From Cylindrodendrum hubeiense (Eukaryota; Ascomycota; Sordariomycetes; Hypocreales; Nectriaceae): 64,000 bases of DNA. The notes under the pieces were generated by a model. It saw only the letters and a program-made list of their open reading frames with translations, was not told the DNA's origin and searched no databases. Positions 54,034-64,000 of the stretch are shown here, piece by piece. Location: assembly GCA_014621425.1 (NCBI GenBank), contig JAANBB010000009.1, positions 124,001 through 188,000 on the forward strand. The letters are read 5' to 3'. How positions within the stretch are numbered: position 1 is the stretch's first letter; each line of letters starts with the position of its first letter. The translations under genes and the position numbers were made by a program.

Positions 54034-55512
54034 CTAAGCCTCTTTAATAAGATGTCGAAAGTAGTCTCTCACAAAGTACGCCGAACGTTTGGGCCACCTC
54101 GCCCTGTCAGGATCCTCGAAGTCTACCCAAGTCACTCCGAATCGATCATCAAAACCTGCCGCCCACTCCCAGTTGTCAGTGAATGTCCATCCAAAGTAAC
54201 TCTTGATGATGGCGCCATCTTGTGTGGCTGTCGCAATCTCCGTCAGGTATCCCTTGAAGAAATCGATGCGGAAGGGGTCCTCTAGGACGTCGTCCGGGCC
54301 CTTGGGCTTCCAGTCATTCTCCCCCTGCGCAGTCGTGCCGTTCTCTGTAATATAGATGGGCGTCTGGTACCGGTTCCAGATCCATCGTAGTGTCTTCCCC
54401 CAGCCCCAAGGCGTGGTGCGCAGCCAGTATGTATCGCTCTTGGGTCCTCGACTTATACCCTTCGAGTTCTCGTCGAGCTTGTCGATGTTGCCGAGATGAT
54501 CAGTGAGTTCGGGAGGGGTGTCTTTGTGTTTTACATAAAATGCCGAGTAAGAGTTCATGCCGTATCGCTCAGAACTGCCGAGGACGAGTTTACTCTCCTC
54601 GGGCGTGAATCGGGGTAGACGATCGCCTAGCTGGGCTCGCATCGACGCCGGATAGTCGCCCGTTAAGTACAATGGGTCACCGAACCAACCAATCTCAAAC
54701 TCGCGGGCACGCTGGGCTGCTTCAACGTCCTTGGGGTCATCCTCGTCCCATGGCTCTGACCAGTTACCGTGTAACGTGATCATGATACTGCCCTTCTGCG
54801 TCGGCTGGAACTCCTTCTTGTACATGTCACACGTGTAAGCATGCGCTATCAACTCGGTGTGCCCAACGGTGAAGGGTTCGGTGCTCGAATCTCCTACATC
54901 GTTTCGCTCTCGGAAGCTAGATCGTGCAGGGGCGTGAACTCCAGCCGCATATCCGGCAAGACTGAAGACTCCAGGCTCGTTGAAAGTGATCCAGTTCTTG
55001 ACACGGTCACCGAAGCTTTCGAAGCAGACGCGGGCATACCGGACAAAATCGGGAGTCAGCTTTTCCTTGTTGAGAAAACTGCCATAGCGGTCCTCGAGTG
55101 CCTGGGGAGTGTCCCAATGGAACAATGTGACGAATGGGGTGATGTCATTTGCAATAAGCTCGTCGATCAGGCGGTTGTAGTAGGCGATTCCTGCGTCATT
55201 GATGGGATCATTTTTGCCGCCCAAAGGAATAATACGACTCCATGATAGCGAGAATCGGTAGGCTGTGACGCCATAGTCCTTCATCCGAGCGACATCCTTC
55301 GCGTACAGGTCATAGGACTTGACGGCATCATCGCCGCTGCTACCGTCAGCCACTTTGCCAGGCGTATGGGCAAAGGTATCCCAGATGGACACACCCTTGC
55401 CGTCTCGATCCCAGGCGCCTTCGATCTGGGCGGCTGCGGTGGCGTAGCCGAAGTGGAAGTCAGGAGGGAGCACCCCCTTCAGCTTGGCATCGAATTTCCA
55501 TTGGGAGGTCAT
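54034..55512 (-). CDS. GH1 beta-glucosidase, intracellular
   Basis: An intronless frame of 492 residues, the usual length for fungal GH1. The catalytic acid/base is Glu179 in WITFNEPG and the nucleophile is Glu390 in PIYITENG. Substrate-binding blocks include FHFGYATAAAQIEGAW at the N terminus, FVTLFHWDTPQALEDRYG, and GWTFTDNWEWAAGFDDRFG near the end. No signal peptide is present, so it is cytosolic like the Trichoderma Bgl2 type. It hydrolyses cellobiose and other beta-glucosides and can transglycosylate. Such enzymes take part in cellulase induction when paired with sugar transporters, but the MFS neighbour here is of the drug/metal type, not a sugar porter. Confidence 0.95.
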   Translation of the reverse strand: MTSQWKFDAKLKGVLPPDFHFGYATAAAQIEGAWDRDGKGVSIWDTFAHTPGKVADGSSGDDAVKSYDLYAKDVARMKDYGVTAYRFSLSWSRIIPLGGKNDPINDAGIAYYNRLIDELIANDITPFVTLFHWDTPQALEDRYGSFLNKEKLTPDFVRYARVCFESFGDRVKNWITFNEPGVFSLAGYAAGVHAPARSSFRERNDVGDSSTEPFTVGHTELIAHAYTCDMYKKEFQPTQKGSIMITLHGNWSEPWDEDDPKDVEAAQRAREFEIGWFGDPLYLTGDYPASMRAQLGDRLPRFTPEESKLVLGSSERYGMNSYSAFYVKHKDTPPELTDHLGNIDKLDENSKGISRGPKSDTYWLRTTPWGWGKTLRWIWNRYQTPIYITENGTTAQGENDWKPKGPDDVLEDPFRIDFFKGYLTEIATATQDGAIIKSYFGWTFTDNWEWAAGFDDRFGVTWVDFEDPDRARWPKRSAYFVRDYFRHLIKEA

Positions 55513-58290
55513 TTTCCAGGGCGCTGCTGCTGCTTAGAACTGGTATGCGGGATATTATCTGTCACTGGAACCAGCAATCGATGACAGGAATCTCACAACG
55601 GCCGGCACAGGGCAGATATAGCCCTTCTCTTGAGCTCACCCAAGGCCGCCATGACTGCCCTCGTGTCACTTCAACCCCACCAAACCCCGCGCTCACGATG
55701 CGGGGCCTGGACGCGTTGAGGGATTGATTCGTGGAACTCAGGAAGAATGCATCGGGTCACAGGGCCGACGCAGCGACGGGACGGGATCATGTGATGTGGA
55801 CGAGTATTTGGTGTTGCAAAGCAGTTTGAAACCGAGCAGGCATTAGCAGTGGTTCGTCGCATGCTGTCTTGTTTCAGACATGGAAGATGACATGAAAGAT
55901 GGCTAATGTCAACAAGACCGATTTTTGAACAAATTTGCCGATCGCGAAATAGGATGCGAGGACTGAAGATCAGAAAACCGGCCGCGGCATCTAGAATATT
56001 GTACCTGACTGCCTACGGGGCCGGGCTGGCGTGGCTTGTGCGGGTAAGGCGGCGGCTGACTGCTCATTCTGTTCGTTCTGCTCATTCTGCTCATGCACGG
56101 GACAGATGGCTTTGCCATGACGTACCCCCTAGGTATACGCCTAAGGTAAGGTCGGCGGTACCTACTTACCTTAGCCTACCTACCTTAGGGGTACCCGCAC
56201 AAGCAGCAGTCTGACAGCCCGGCAATTGCTAGCGTACCGAGAATGTTGACCTGTCATGAAGCCCACCACTGCAACCTGCAAGATGGGCCAGGAATCAACA
56301 GAGCACGTGGATGCAGCGCCGGCGAAGGGCAGTAAGCACCAGGCCGGGTCCATGATTCGAAGGGCGTCACTATCCGAGACTTCAATTCTTTGGGACCACC
56401 GATGCGGAACCAGGATCCGAGTTCGCGCATCTTCCGATGGTGTGTGCCGTCCGCATTCTGTGAGATTCGGCACCCAAGACTTGTTTTAGCCTCGTGCGTT
56501 CCCTTGTACACAGGTGCAGCATGCAAGCCACGAATGGAACCTCAGGCTTCTAGAGATGGGAGATGACGCTGCGAGGCGTCCCAACTCCCAGATTGTGCGA
56601 CGCAGCTTGATCAATATTTCTCCCCCTTGCCATGTCCCAGAGCAAAAGGAGTTTGCGAGGGGGTCTTGACGCTAGGCTGAGGCGATCTACTCGGGTCAGT
56701 TCAATCCGAGCGCCTCTGACGCAGTGTTGTCCTTGTTGGTTCGCATCGACGTCGACGCGCTCACTCTCCCAGCACCGCAACGCATCAACGCGCATCAACG
56801 AATGCTGGTCGTCAACAAGCCCTGTGGTTCCTGGTTTACCGCATGCTACCCACCGATGCACAGAAGCCGGCTGGAAAGTCCCTGTGGCTGGCAGCCGAAA
56901 ACCTTGGGTGCCGTCGACGTTAATCCTCGAGGCGCGTGCTCACTTGGTCAAAGTGTATCGTCTGGTCCGTCCCAAGCTACCTTTTGTTCCTTTTTCTCCC
57001 GCTTTCCCCGAAGCCAGCTCCGTATCCTTGTCGACTAGGTCTGACGGGATGGGGATGCTGGAACACCCCTTGAATATCCAGAATCCTTCCGCCGACGCGT
57101 ACAATGCCAAATTCATGGTTCTTTACCCCGAGCGCCGGTGTCCCATGCAACGTAGTGCAGCAAGCCATTCCGACTCACACCGGACGCCGCCAGTGAGACC
57201 GAGACAGAGGCTTAAAGGCGTCGCGAATCAAACCCAACTGCTGGCCTATAAAAGCACACCCCGCAATTCATGATTACTGAACATAATTGCTTGTGCTGGG
57301 CCGGTTGCTTCATCTGCCAGAGTGAGTTGGGGCTGTTCGCACATTCCTGGCTGGAACCCACTGACCAGGAACCGCGCGAAGGCGTTAAGCGTGTGCTAAT
57401 GCCAATGCCGTAAGGGCCATGACGCGAGGGTAGCAGGGGGCGCTGACTTAATTGCTTGGCAAGCACCCGACGTGTCGGCTGTCCTTCTGAATGGACATCT
57501 CCATCCCACATGGCTGGACTTCATCGCCGAGCTAAGTTGCTTCCCCTCTGGTAACCCCGTACTCCCTGCTCTCTATGGGAATGGATCGCAAGCAGGGGAT
57601 GCTTTAGACTGCGCGCCGCAGTATGCTTCCTACAGTGAGTCATCTCCAACCTGACCTCCTGCCCTCCTGCCGTTTGCTCCAAGTATCATCGCTTCAGTTC
57701 GTCGCTCCAGTTCGTCGCTCGTTTTGCGTCGCTGTCCTCACGCATCAAAACGTGGCTGGCCCGGCAAGCAGTTCCCGCCTTTCTTGGCATCTCTCCCTTT
57801 CCCTCTTGTTTTTCCTTTTTTCTTCCTTCTACCGAAGAAGAAATGAGACCGGCACTTTCATCCCTCCTTTTTCCAGCTCGCCCAATTCACACACATGTAC
57901 TCACTCGGTCGCTTACGTGTGGCTTTCTCTGAACCCATCTAGAACCCCACAGCCTATCGATGACCCTCACTTCAACTTCAATCGGATTTTCCCTCACGCC
58001 TCCGATGCAGTGAAACGTGAATCAAAAATCAGGCTGGCGAATTGTCACTCTTCATCGAAATCTCACGACTCGGTCTTGTTCTGGGTTTCCGGGTTGTCCG
58101 CTCCTCGGGTGTGCGTATACAGGACGAAGGGGTGAGCTGGACGGCGCATCACGAGTTGAACCAGAGAGGTATATATCAAGGCTGTCTCCCGGACATCTAC
58201 GCAATGTTCAAACCCATCACTTCTACAAGAGCAGACAAGTGCAGAACAACAACAACTAAACCCATTCAACAACACCAAGGAATTCCAAAC
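55513..58290. other. Gene-poor interval with a hairpin palindrome
   Basis: Promoter of the GH1 gene and then about 2.5 kb without a supported gene. Open frames such as 56632-57273 and 57623-58135 have no family features. The palindrome at 56122-56194 is listed separately. The 450 bp before 58291 are CT-rich and form the probable long leader of the velvet gene. Confidence 0.4.
56122..56194. repeat. Imperfect inverted repeat (hairpin), arms ~29 bp
   Basis: The left arm 56122-56150 starts gtaccccctaggtat and ends cctaaggtaag. The right arm 56165-56194 is its near complement (cttacctta...taggggtac). The loop is 14 bp. Arms agree at about 25 of 29 positions. It could form a cruciform or stem-loop. 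Confidence 0.75.
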
Positions 58291-58801
58291 ATGCCATCCC
58301 TCAGCATCGCAGTCCAGCCTCCCCAGGAGGTCCAGGTTGGGCAGACTTTATACCCATCTGTCATTGCCAAAATGACGAGCAGAAGTAGCAATGAGAGATA
58401 CTACTTCTTCTCCATGGCAGTCCTTTTGGGGCATAACGGGGTCGTCATAGAAGAGGTACTTGTCGGAACCACGGTCTCGACAGGTGTCGTGGTAGGCTCC
58501 TCCGTGGTCTTCCTTTTCCCCGGTCTGTCCATTGCAACTCAAGGAGTCTACAAAATCAGACTAGATGTCTACAAGGTTGCCTATGAAGACCCAAATGGGG
58601 CAGCCTTCTACACGCAGACAGAGACTCGAGGAATTTCCGTCTTGGAAACAGCCGTCCATCATAGCAAGCCATGTATGTTAACCCCCACGAACCCCATTGC
58701 CCCCCATACTTACCAATTCTGGTGAATTAGCTTCTGCGGAGCGCGTTTATATCCGCACCCTCCGGGATGCCGGTATCCCGGTCCCATCTCGGTCTTCTTG
58801 A
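58291..58801 (+). CDS. Minimal velvet-domain protein
   Basis: Two exons, 58291-58672 and 58731-58801, across a 58-nt intron (gtatgt...attag); 150 residues. The sequence has the velvet layout reduced to its core. It has LSIAVQPPQEVQVGQ at the start (compare the L-x-I-x-QP opening of velvet factors). A central strand pair SMAVLLGHNGVVIEEVLVGT follows, then VVFLFPGLSIATQGVYKIRL, the counterpart of the F-x-F-P-D-L-S-x-x-x-x-G-x-Y-R-L-R block. ERVYIRTLRDAGIPV closes it, resembling the end of the domain. Velvet proteins are fungal DNA-binding or co-regulatory factors for development and secondary metabolism. This one is far smaller than VeA, VelB, VosA or VelC and lacks obvious extra domains. An upstream in-frame extension to 58042 exists without support. 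No NLS is obvious. Confidence 0.75.
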
Positions 58802-61800
58802 TGCAGAGAGGGCGGAGCGAGGGGGACGGCTGGTGAGATCGGCAACGAGGGCAGGAGGCGTAGCTCTGATTAGAATAGAATCAGCAATGGTGGAATTTCA
58901 GGCAACAAGGTGATACTTTCTTTCTTTGAAGAGATGCCGGGGTTCTGGCGATGGCGCAAGGGAGCAAGGAGTCAGCCTTCGAGCTGGACTTGGACACGGC
59001 ATGATGGAGTGGATCTAGAAACTTTTGATAGTGATAAATTGTACTCCCAGGGATCTGGGAGATGGTCGTTATTACTACTGGCTGCTCCACCGCTTCACTG
59101 AGTGACTAGTTGATAGTTGGGAACCAGAAGTGAACGACTTGTTCCGGAAAAATCATAAACCTCCGAGCTGCATAGTGGAATCAAGGAGCCCCTTGATTCG
59201 ATGCCTATGAGACAAGGGCATGCGAGCGCTTCGACCAATATCCGGCTACTTCATTCACCGGGAAATGTTCCATGTAATCCATTGATAATGCCTGCTCCTG
59301 CACTTTACTGATGGGGCACAAGTGGATCAACCATACGTACGCCGACACTGACCGGCATACGGCAGTCGTTCCACCAGCCTTATCGGCTCTTGCCGACGCC
59401 ACGGCCGCCGCTTTCTCGCGGAGGAGGGTCAGCTAAGAAGCACATGAGCATGACGCAGGGATGGATATGTCACCGATGAGGATTTTCCTGGGATTTCCTA
59501 GCAGCTTACAAGTTAAGCGTCAAACTTGGATCTCATCTTTAATAACTGGGGCATAGCTGGCGCCGACGACATCTGGTCCCTGGGACATGCCCTAATAAGA
59601 TGATCATTTCGACAGTGCAATGTGTTAGTGCACGTGGCGTATCAAGCATTCTATCATGTAATTAGGAACATTCTAGAGTTAATGGATTATTGCACATCAT
59701 GAGTCTAAGTCGGTCAGGTGCTGTTTCCACGGCTGTGGCCTATCTGGGAAATTCCGTGAGAGGTGGATCTGAGACATTATGGTGACATGCTATGGAGAGT
59801 GAGACATGGCGGCATGCATAGACCCTGGTTCCATTTGTCATCCAAACTTTCAGTGATAGGAGGGAACAAAGACTGCCGGAAAGTGACACATCGAAGACCA
59901 AAGTTTTCTCTCTTTCACAAGTTGCGAGGAGCTGATGTTAACGCTAGCTAGCCATGGCCCACCGAAGACCCTCATCCGCATCAGGGGTTATATCACACAC
60001 TGTCACGCGGCTAACCCAGCCAACTCCTTTATTGGGTTGGCAGGGTATTACGAAGCGCATCAGCCCATCCAATCACGGCATCTACCTCTCATTTTACGGC
60101 CAAAAGAGACAGGAAAGTGGCTGTCGGCTCGACACTATTCTGGACGCGCGCCACCGCCCACGAGGAGCTTAAAACAGCTACACGTGACCAATCGGGTAGT
60201 TTTCTGCCGATCTTTGTGGTATTCTACAGATCGTCGCTCGAAAGAGCAAGACATTTCATCGACCGAGATCGAGCAGAAATATTCAGATGCCCTTTTCACA
60301 AAGGATGGGATTCTTTTAGCGTCAGGGAATTGATAAAAAATAAAACAAAAGGAAAGTAAGGATAAAGATAAGGATAGAGATAGGGAAAGCACAGACACAA
60401 GATAATAGGCTATCTTTTCCATTTTGGATCAATTGATAACCCAAACAGACAAGTGGAACCTAGTAGATCGTCGCATCTCTGTTCAAATCATATGAGGAGC
60501 GCGGTCACCCTTTTTACAACATTCGCTCCTGGGAACAATGAGCGAAGCTGAGCAGAAGCAACGAGACATAGCTGACCGTAACTTTTATTCTTCCTTGTGT
60601 CCTGCCTTGCTATTGGATGCCCCGACCCGCCCCGACAAATGTCGGCCCCCCCCCTGTCAAGGAGGGAAAGTCAAGGGATGAGGCTTGGGCACGGGGCGTT
60701 TTCTGGTTGGGTTGAGACGATGTGTTCATATGCGGGTGGTGGCATTACTTGTGAAAAAGATGGAGAGTGTGGGGAGGCGGAGGAGCTTCCCGTGGGAAAG
60801 TGGGAGAGCCCAGGGCGTGGTACTTGGAGACGGGAGAAGAGGAAACTTCGCCCTGGACACTGTTGAGCCAAGCGAGGCAGCTCTGCGCTGCCTCTCGCCC
60901 AGAGGGGCAGTCCTAAGCGGAGTGTATTGCACATTGTGCAGAAGGATGTGTGGCCAACAAGCGTTGAGGTGCTATTAGACCTGCGACTCACAGTGTTTTG
61001 ACCACTGGGCTTGGCGAAGAGAGAACCAACTGGAGATATCATAGACAAATGCTGACAGGGAACTATGAGATTTTGGTCTTAGTTTACATATATCTGTGAC
61101 TGTCATTCATGATACCTGGTGGCATCCGATAGCACCCCTCGGTGCTACTTTTTCCATTGGAGCCTCGGCAGTTTCACAGCATGAGTCTCGTACCTGGGAG
61201 GGAGGTTCGACAACAACACAGGGAACTTCCGTCGGAGGGGCCCACCTAGTCTCAACTCCGAGGCTCTGAGCTATACATGCATGTTTCGGGCATGCCGCTG
61301 GCAGCCTGCCACCGGGGGGGTCAGATCCACTGGAGCAACTGACACCGGGAGGGTGGAGCAGTGCACTGTTCACCTAGCCATGCCACTTTTGCGAGCCCGA
61401 TCGGACGTCGAGGGTGTGGACTGTGGAGCTCCGTCTTCTACCAGAGACACGTCGCGTGCATACGTGAGGCTGCTGGCGCCACGTTCCTGACCTCAGCAAC
61501 GCGAGTTTCTCCAGTCTGAGCTGGTATGGATATTTGATTGTCATATCATTCGAGATTCGGGTGGACTCTTGTCGGCTATTCTTGTGTTTGTGTCTGGTGC
61601 CTGGAGTTGCGCTCGCAGCCTCGTCTTTCACGTAGCACCGTGGCACACCCTGCCAAGACACACCCTGTCAAGAGGCTTGCTGAGGTTTGGCTTGAGTGGC
61701 CACGAGCTGAAATAAGACATGGAAGTTTGGCACTTCTCCAACCAGTCAGACGACTCGTGAACTTGAAAGTTGGTGTGGAACTGACATATTCTTGCATGGT

Positions 61801-62273
61801 CGAGGCGGACTGTACACGGCGGAATGACCCTTCAGGGCAGCCCATTTCGGGACATCCGAGTTTTGAATACACCGGGTGAAATTTCAAGATCGTAGAGACA
61901 TGTTTTGATAATGTTGAAACCATTGACTGCCGTTCAAAAAGGCATGTTGTGAATCACTTCTCGGGCTCTAATCAATGGTGGTGGCATTCTGTGTCACGTG
62001 CTTTGAACCACCAGCCTCAGGGCACGCCTAAGCAGTACTTTTCCACTATCTGCAGCCTGAATTTAGCGCATAAACAGCGAAGTTATAGGGGTGTGAAAGA
62101 GACTTATTGTTAGGTGATAGGTACCCTCATGGCACCAAAAATTTGCGATCCCCTCACCCACGAGCCACCAAGATGATGACTTGACCCATCAAACTCCTAA
62201 TTTACACTCCATTCCCGCGTTTCTACGGCCCGTTATTTGGTTGGCGAGCAGCTGCGCTGCACTAGATTTGAGA
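58802..62273. other. Long gene-poor interval
   Basis: About 3.5 kb without a supported gene. Open frames (for example 59935-60333 and 60597-60866) lack family features. A purine-rich stretch at 60350-60404 contains a run of GATA tetramers. A run of nine C is at about 60646. Parts are AT-richer than genic DNA. The end is the promoter of the CCDC25 homologue. Confidence 0.4.
60361..60404 (+). repeat. Clustered GATA tetramers
   Basis: Five gata tetramers in 44 bp (gataaagataaggataga, gata, then gataat). This could be simple-sequence DNA or a GATA-factor binding cluster, but no gene start is near, so the first is more likely. Confidence 0.5.
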
Positions 62274-63263
62274 ATGGTCTACTACTTCACCTCCAGCGTC
62301 GTTGAGCCCTCTGCCTTCATCTACGTCGGCAAGGACAAGTTTGAGAGTATGTCTGCTCCCACCCGCCGCCTGCGCTGTCTCACCGGCTGAAACATGCTAG
62401 ATGAGGATTTGATCAAGTTCGGCTGGGAGGAGGATGTCTGGTGATTATTTTCCACCGTCTGAATGCGCGGGGCCGATCTAACTCCGTTGCAGGGTGAGTC
62501 TTTACTTTCTTGATCGCTTCTACTTGACTGGCATCTGAGAATCGACTGACACGCGGCCTCTTAGTTCCATGTGGATAAACTATCCAGTGCCCATATCTAC
62601 CTCCGAATGAGGGATGGCGAACAATGGGACTCGTTGCCTGAAGAGCTGGTCATGGACCTTGCCCAGCTGACCAAGGCCAACTCCATCGAGGGTAGTCCAG
62701 CCGCCTAATCATGATATCCTACGGGACCCAGCTGACCATGTCGTGAATAGGCAACAAGAAGGACAACATTACGGTCATCTACACCCCTTGGTCTAACCTG
62801 AAGAAGGATGGCAGCATGGAGGTTGGTCAGGTTAGCTTCAAGGACCAGCGCAAGGTAGGCAACCGTCCCCCTCCCCAACAATGGCTGCCTTGCTCACGAG
62901 CATTACGTAGGTCAAGAGAGTACTCGTCGCCCAGCGCGAGAACCCAATCGTCAACCGCCTCAACAAGACCAAGGTGGAGCAGAAGCCCGACTTCAAGCAG
63001 GAGAAGGACGACCGCCTCAAGGAGCTCCGCAAGAAGGAGCAGGTCGTTGTCCTACAACGGGTACGTTCCCTCAACGCAGGGATAAATCCAGCGATCTTCG
63101 TATTAACCAGCGACAGCGAAAGGAAGAGGCCCGACAGGCTCAGGAGTGGAAGGAGAAGAAGTGGCAGAAGGATCACGCATACGATGACCTCTTCACAGAA
63201 GAGGCCATGGCGGCTACGAGCAACCAGGACCGTGACGAGACGTGGGAAGACGATTTCATGTAA
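62274..63263 (+). CDS. jlp2: CCDC25/Jlp2 homologue (NFACT-R domain)
   Basis: Exons 62274-62346, 62401-62440, 62493 (one nucleotide), 62565-62691, 62751-62854, 62911-63060 and 63111-63263; 215 residues. The protein follows the CCDC25 family closely: [77 protein letters not shown], a charged coiled-coil and an acidic C terminus (DETWEDDFM). The invariant Trp before [10 protein letters not shown] is encoded by TG from exon 2 and a lone G between two introns (62441-62492 and 62494-62564). Each has canonical GT, CTAAC/CTGAC and AG signals. The domain is the RNA/DNA-interacting NFACT-R fold; human CCDC25 binds extracellular DNA, while the fungal role is unknown to me. Confidence 0.88.
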
Positions 63264-63484
63264 TTCGCAAGTCGTTCAATTATTGGCGACGTGTGACGTC
63301 GCAGAAAGAAGTAATCAAGAAAGTGGTTATTCAGTATCCAATCTCCCGAATGGTACATGCAATTTCCATCAATCCACTACGTTACAATCTGCCAAACTCA
63401 TCTCGCAAAAGGGTATCCAATGCTCTAATTCCTACATGAGCAACATATGAAAATTCCACATCGGCATAGCTCCGAACATTGCCA

Positions 63485-64000
63485 TTAGCCACTAACGCCA
63501 ATCCCCAAGTTTCCACTCAGGCTCAATTCATCTAAGCGACCCGTGATCCCTCCCACCTCGCTTGAAGTCTCAAGACGGATGGGACTAGATGAGCCACGCT
63601 CGCTAGCACTGCAACTCGAAATGCCTCCTTGCCGATGACTAGGGAGGTCTTTTGTATCGATCAATGGAGTCCGCTGAGGAGGGAGGTCATCTTCAGGCTC
63701 CTCCTCGACTAAATCGTCAAGGTCCTCGTCGGGCTGCCGAGCTCGCTCCTCCTTTGAAGGATTGGAACCCTTCTGACCGTCCAATCTGATCACAGGTTCA
63801 CCTCCAGGAAGCTTAACTTCACGGGCCTCCAGAGTCTCAGCAATATCTAGGAGTAGCATATCCATGGGGCAGATGTAGGCTGCATGCTTTCGTTGACTCC
63901 AAGCGAGAACATGCCCACAGAGCTGTCCGTGGCGGCGGTCGATGACCCAGGCTCCACTATCTCCAGGGATTCCAAGAGGCATTCCCATAGTCTTCCCCTC
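63485..64000 (-). CDS. 3' end of a GDSG-motif (trypsin-fold-like) fungal protein, truncated by the window
   Basis: The minus-strand frame is open from the window edge to a stop at 63485; the 5' part lies beyond 64000. It encodes [19 protein letters not shown], then [11 protein letters not shown] and [21 protein letters not shown] is the serine-protease-type active-site Ser motif, and this exact context (GDSGAWV...GHVLAWS...YICPM) recurs in fungal hypothetical proteins. The C-terminal ~90 residues are acidic and then Ser-rich. Whether the protein is an active protease cannot be judged without the His and Asp of the triad. Confidence 0.6.
   Translation of the reverse strand, partial: EGKTMGMPLGIPGDSGAWVIDRRHGQLCGHVLAWSQRKHAAYICPMDMLLLDIAETLEAREVKLPGGEPVIRLDGQKGSNPSKEERARQPDEDLDDLVEEEPEDDLPPQRTPLIDTKDLPSHRQGGISSCSASERGSSSPIRLETSSEVGGITGRLDELSLSGNLGIGVSG

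Noticed and set aside
56632..57273. 213-codon + strand frame upstream of the velvet gene
   Set aside because: No recognisable motif, Ser/Arg/Pro-biased, and overlapping with another long frame in the same region.
58042..58290. Upstream in-frame extension of the velvet protein
   Set aside because: The added sequence has no velvet features and lies in a CT-rich leader-like region; the ATG at 58291 begins exactly at the domain.

Overview
The window looks like nuclear DNA of a filamentous ascomycete (Pezizomycotina, most likely Sordariomycetes). Genes lie on both strands and carry short introns, mostly about 45-100 nt, with GTNNGT-type donors and CTAAC/CTGAC branch points. The protein set is typical of moulds: WSC, DUF3431, Clr5, velvet, Zn(II)2Cys6 and SconB/Met30 families. 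I had no database access, so names rest on recognised family sequence features.

Layout. 0.4-8.7 kb is dense housekeeping: dynactin p62, ribosomal protein eS7, a secreted WSC-domain protein, twinfilin and the mitochondrial succinate/fumarate carrier. 8.7-12.5 kb is a GC-rich interval without a convincing gene. 12.5-14.9 kb holds the F-box/WD40 sulfur regulator SconB/Met30, whose frame is broken by one missing base. 15-18.8 kb is gene-poor and ends in an intron-containing tRNA-Leu(AAG). 18.8-24.8 kb holds a PPxY membrane protein, tRNA pseudouridine synthase Pus1, Mediator subunit Med22 and a DUF3431 membrane protein.

25-34.4 kb is accessory in character. It has decayed ankyrin and unidentified coding relics, a signal-anchored Cys-rich surface protein, and a Clr5-ankyrin gene with three reading-frame anomalies, flanked by diverged direct repeats. 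34.9-42.0 kb resembles a small catabolic or detoxification module: a Zn(II)2Cys6 regulator, an ochratoxinase-like amidohydrolase and a Dal5-type MFS permease. The hydrolase and permease are divergently transcribed from a shared 561-bp promoter with CGG/CCG palindromes.

45.9-47.5 kb is a bestrophin-type anion channel. 47.5-51.5 kb is fast-evolving: a MITE-like element, short dispersed repeats, a small possibly N-myristoylated protein, and a 950-bp stretch crowded with branch-point/3'-splice-site motifs. 51.9-55.5 kb encodes an MFS exporter and a GH1 beta-glucosidase. A minimal velvet-domain protein lies at 58.3 kb in a large gene-poor region. The window ends with a CCDC25/Jlp2 homologue, with two tandem introns separated by a single-nucleotide exon, and the 3' end of a GDSG-motif protein.
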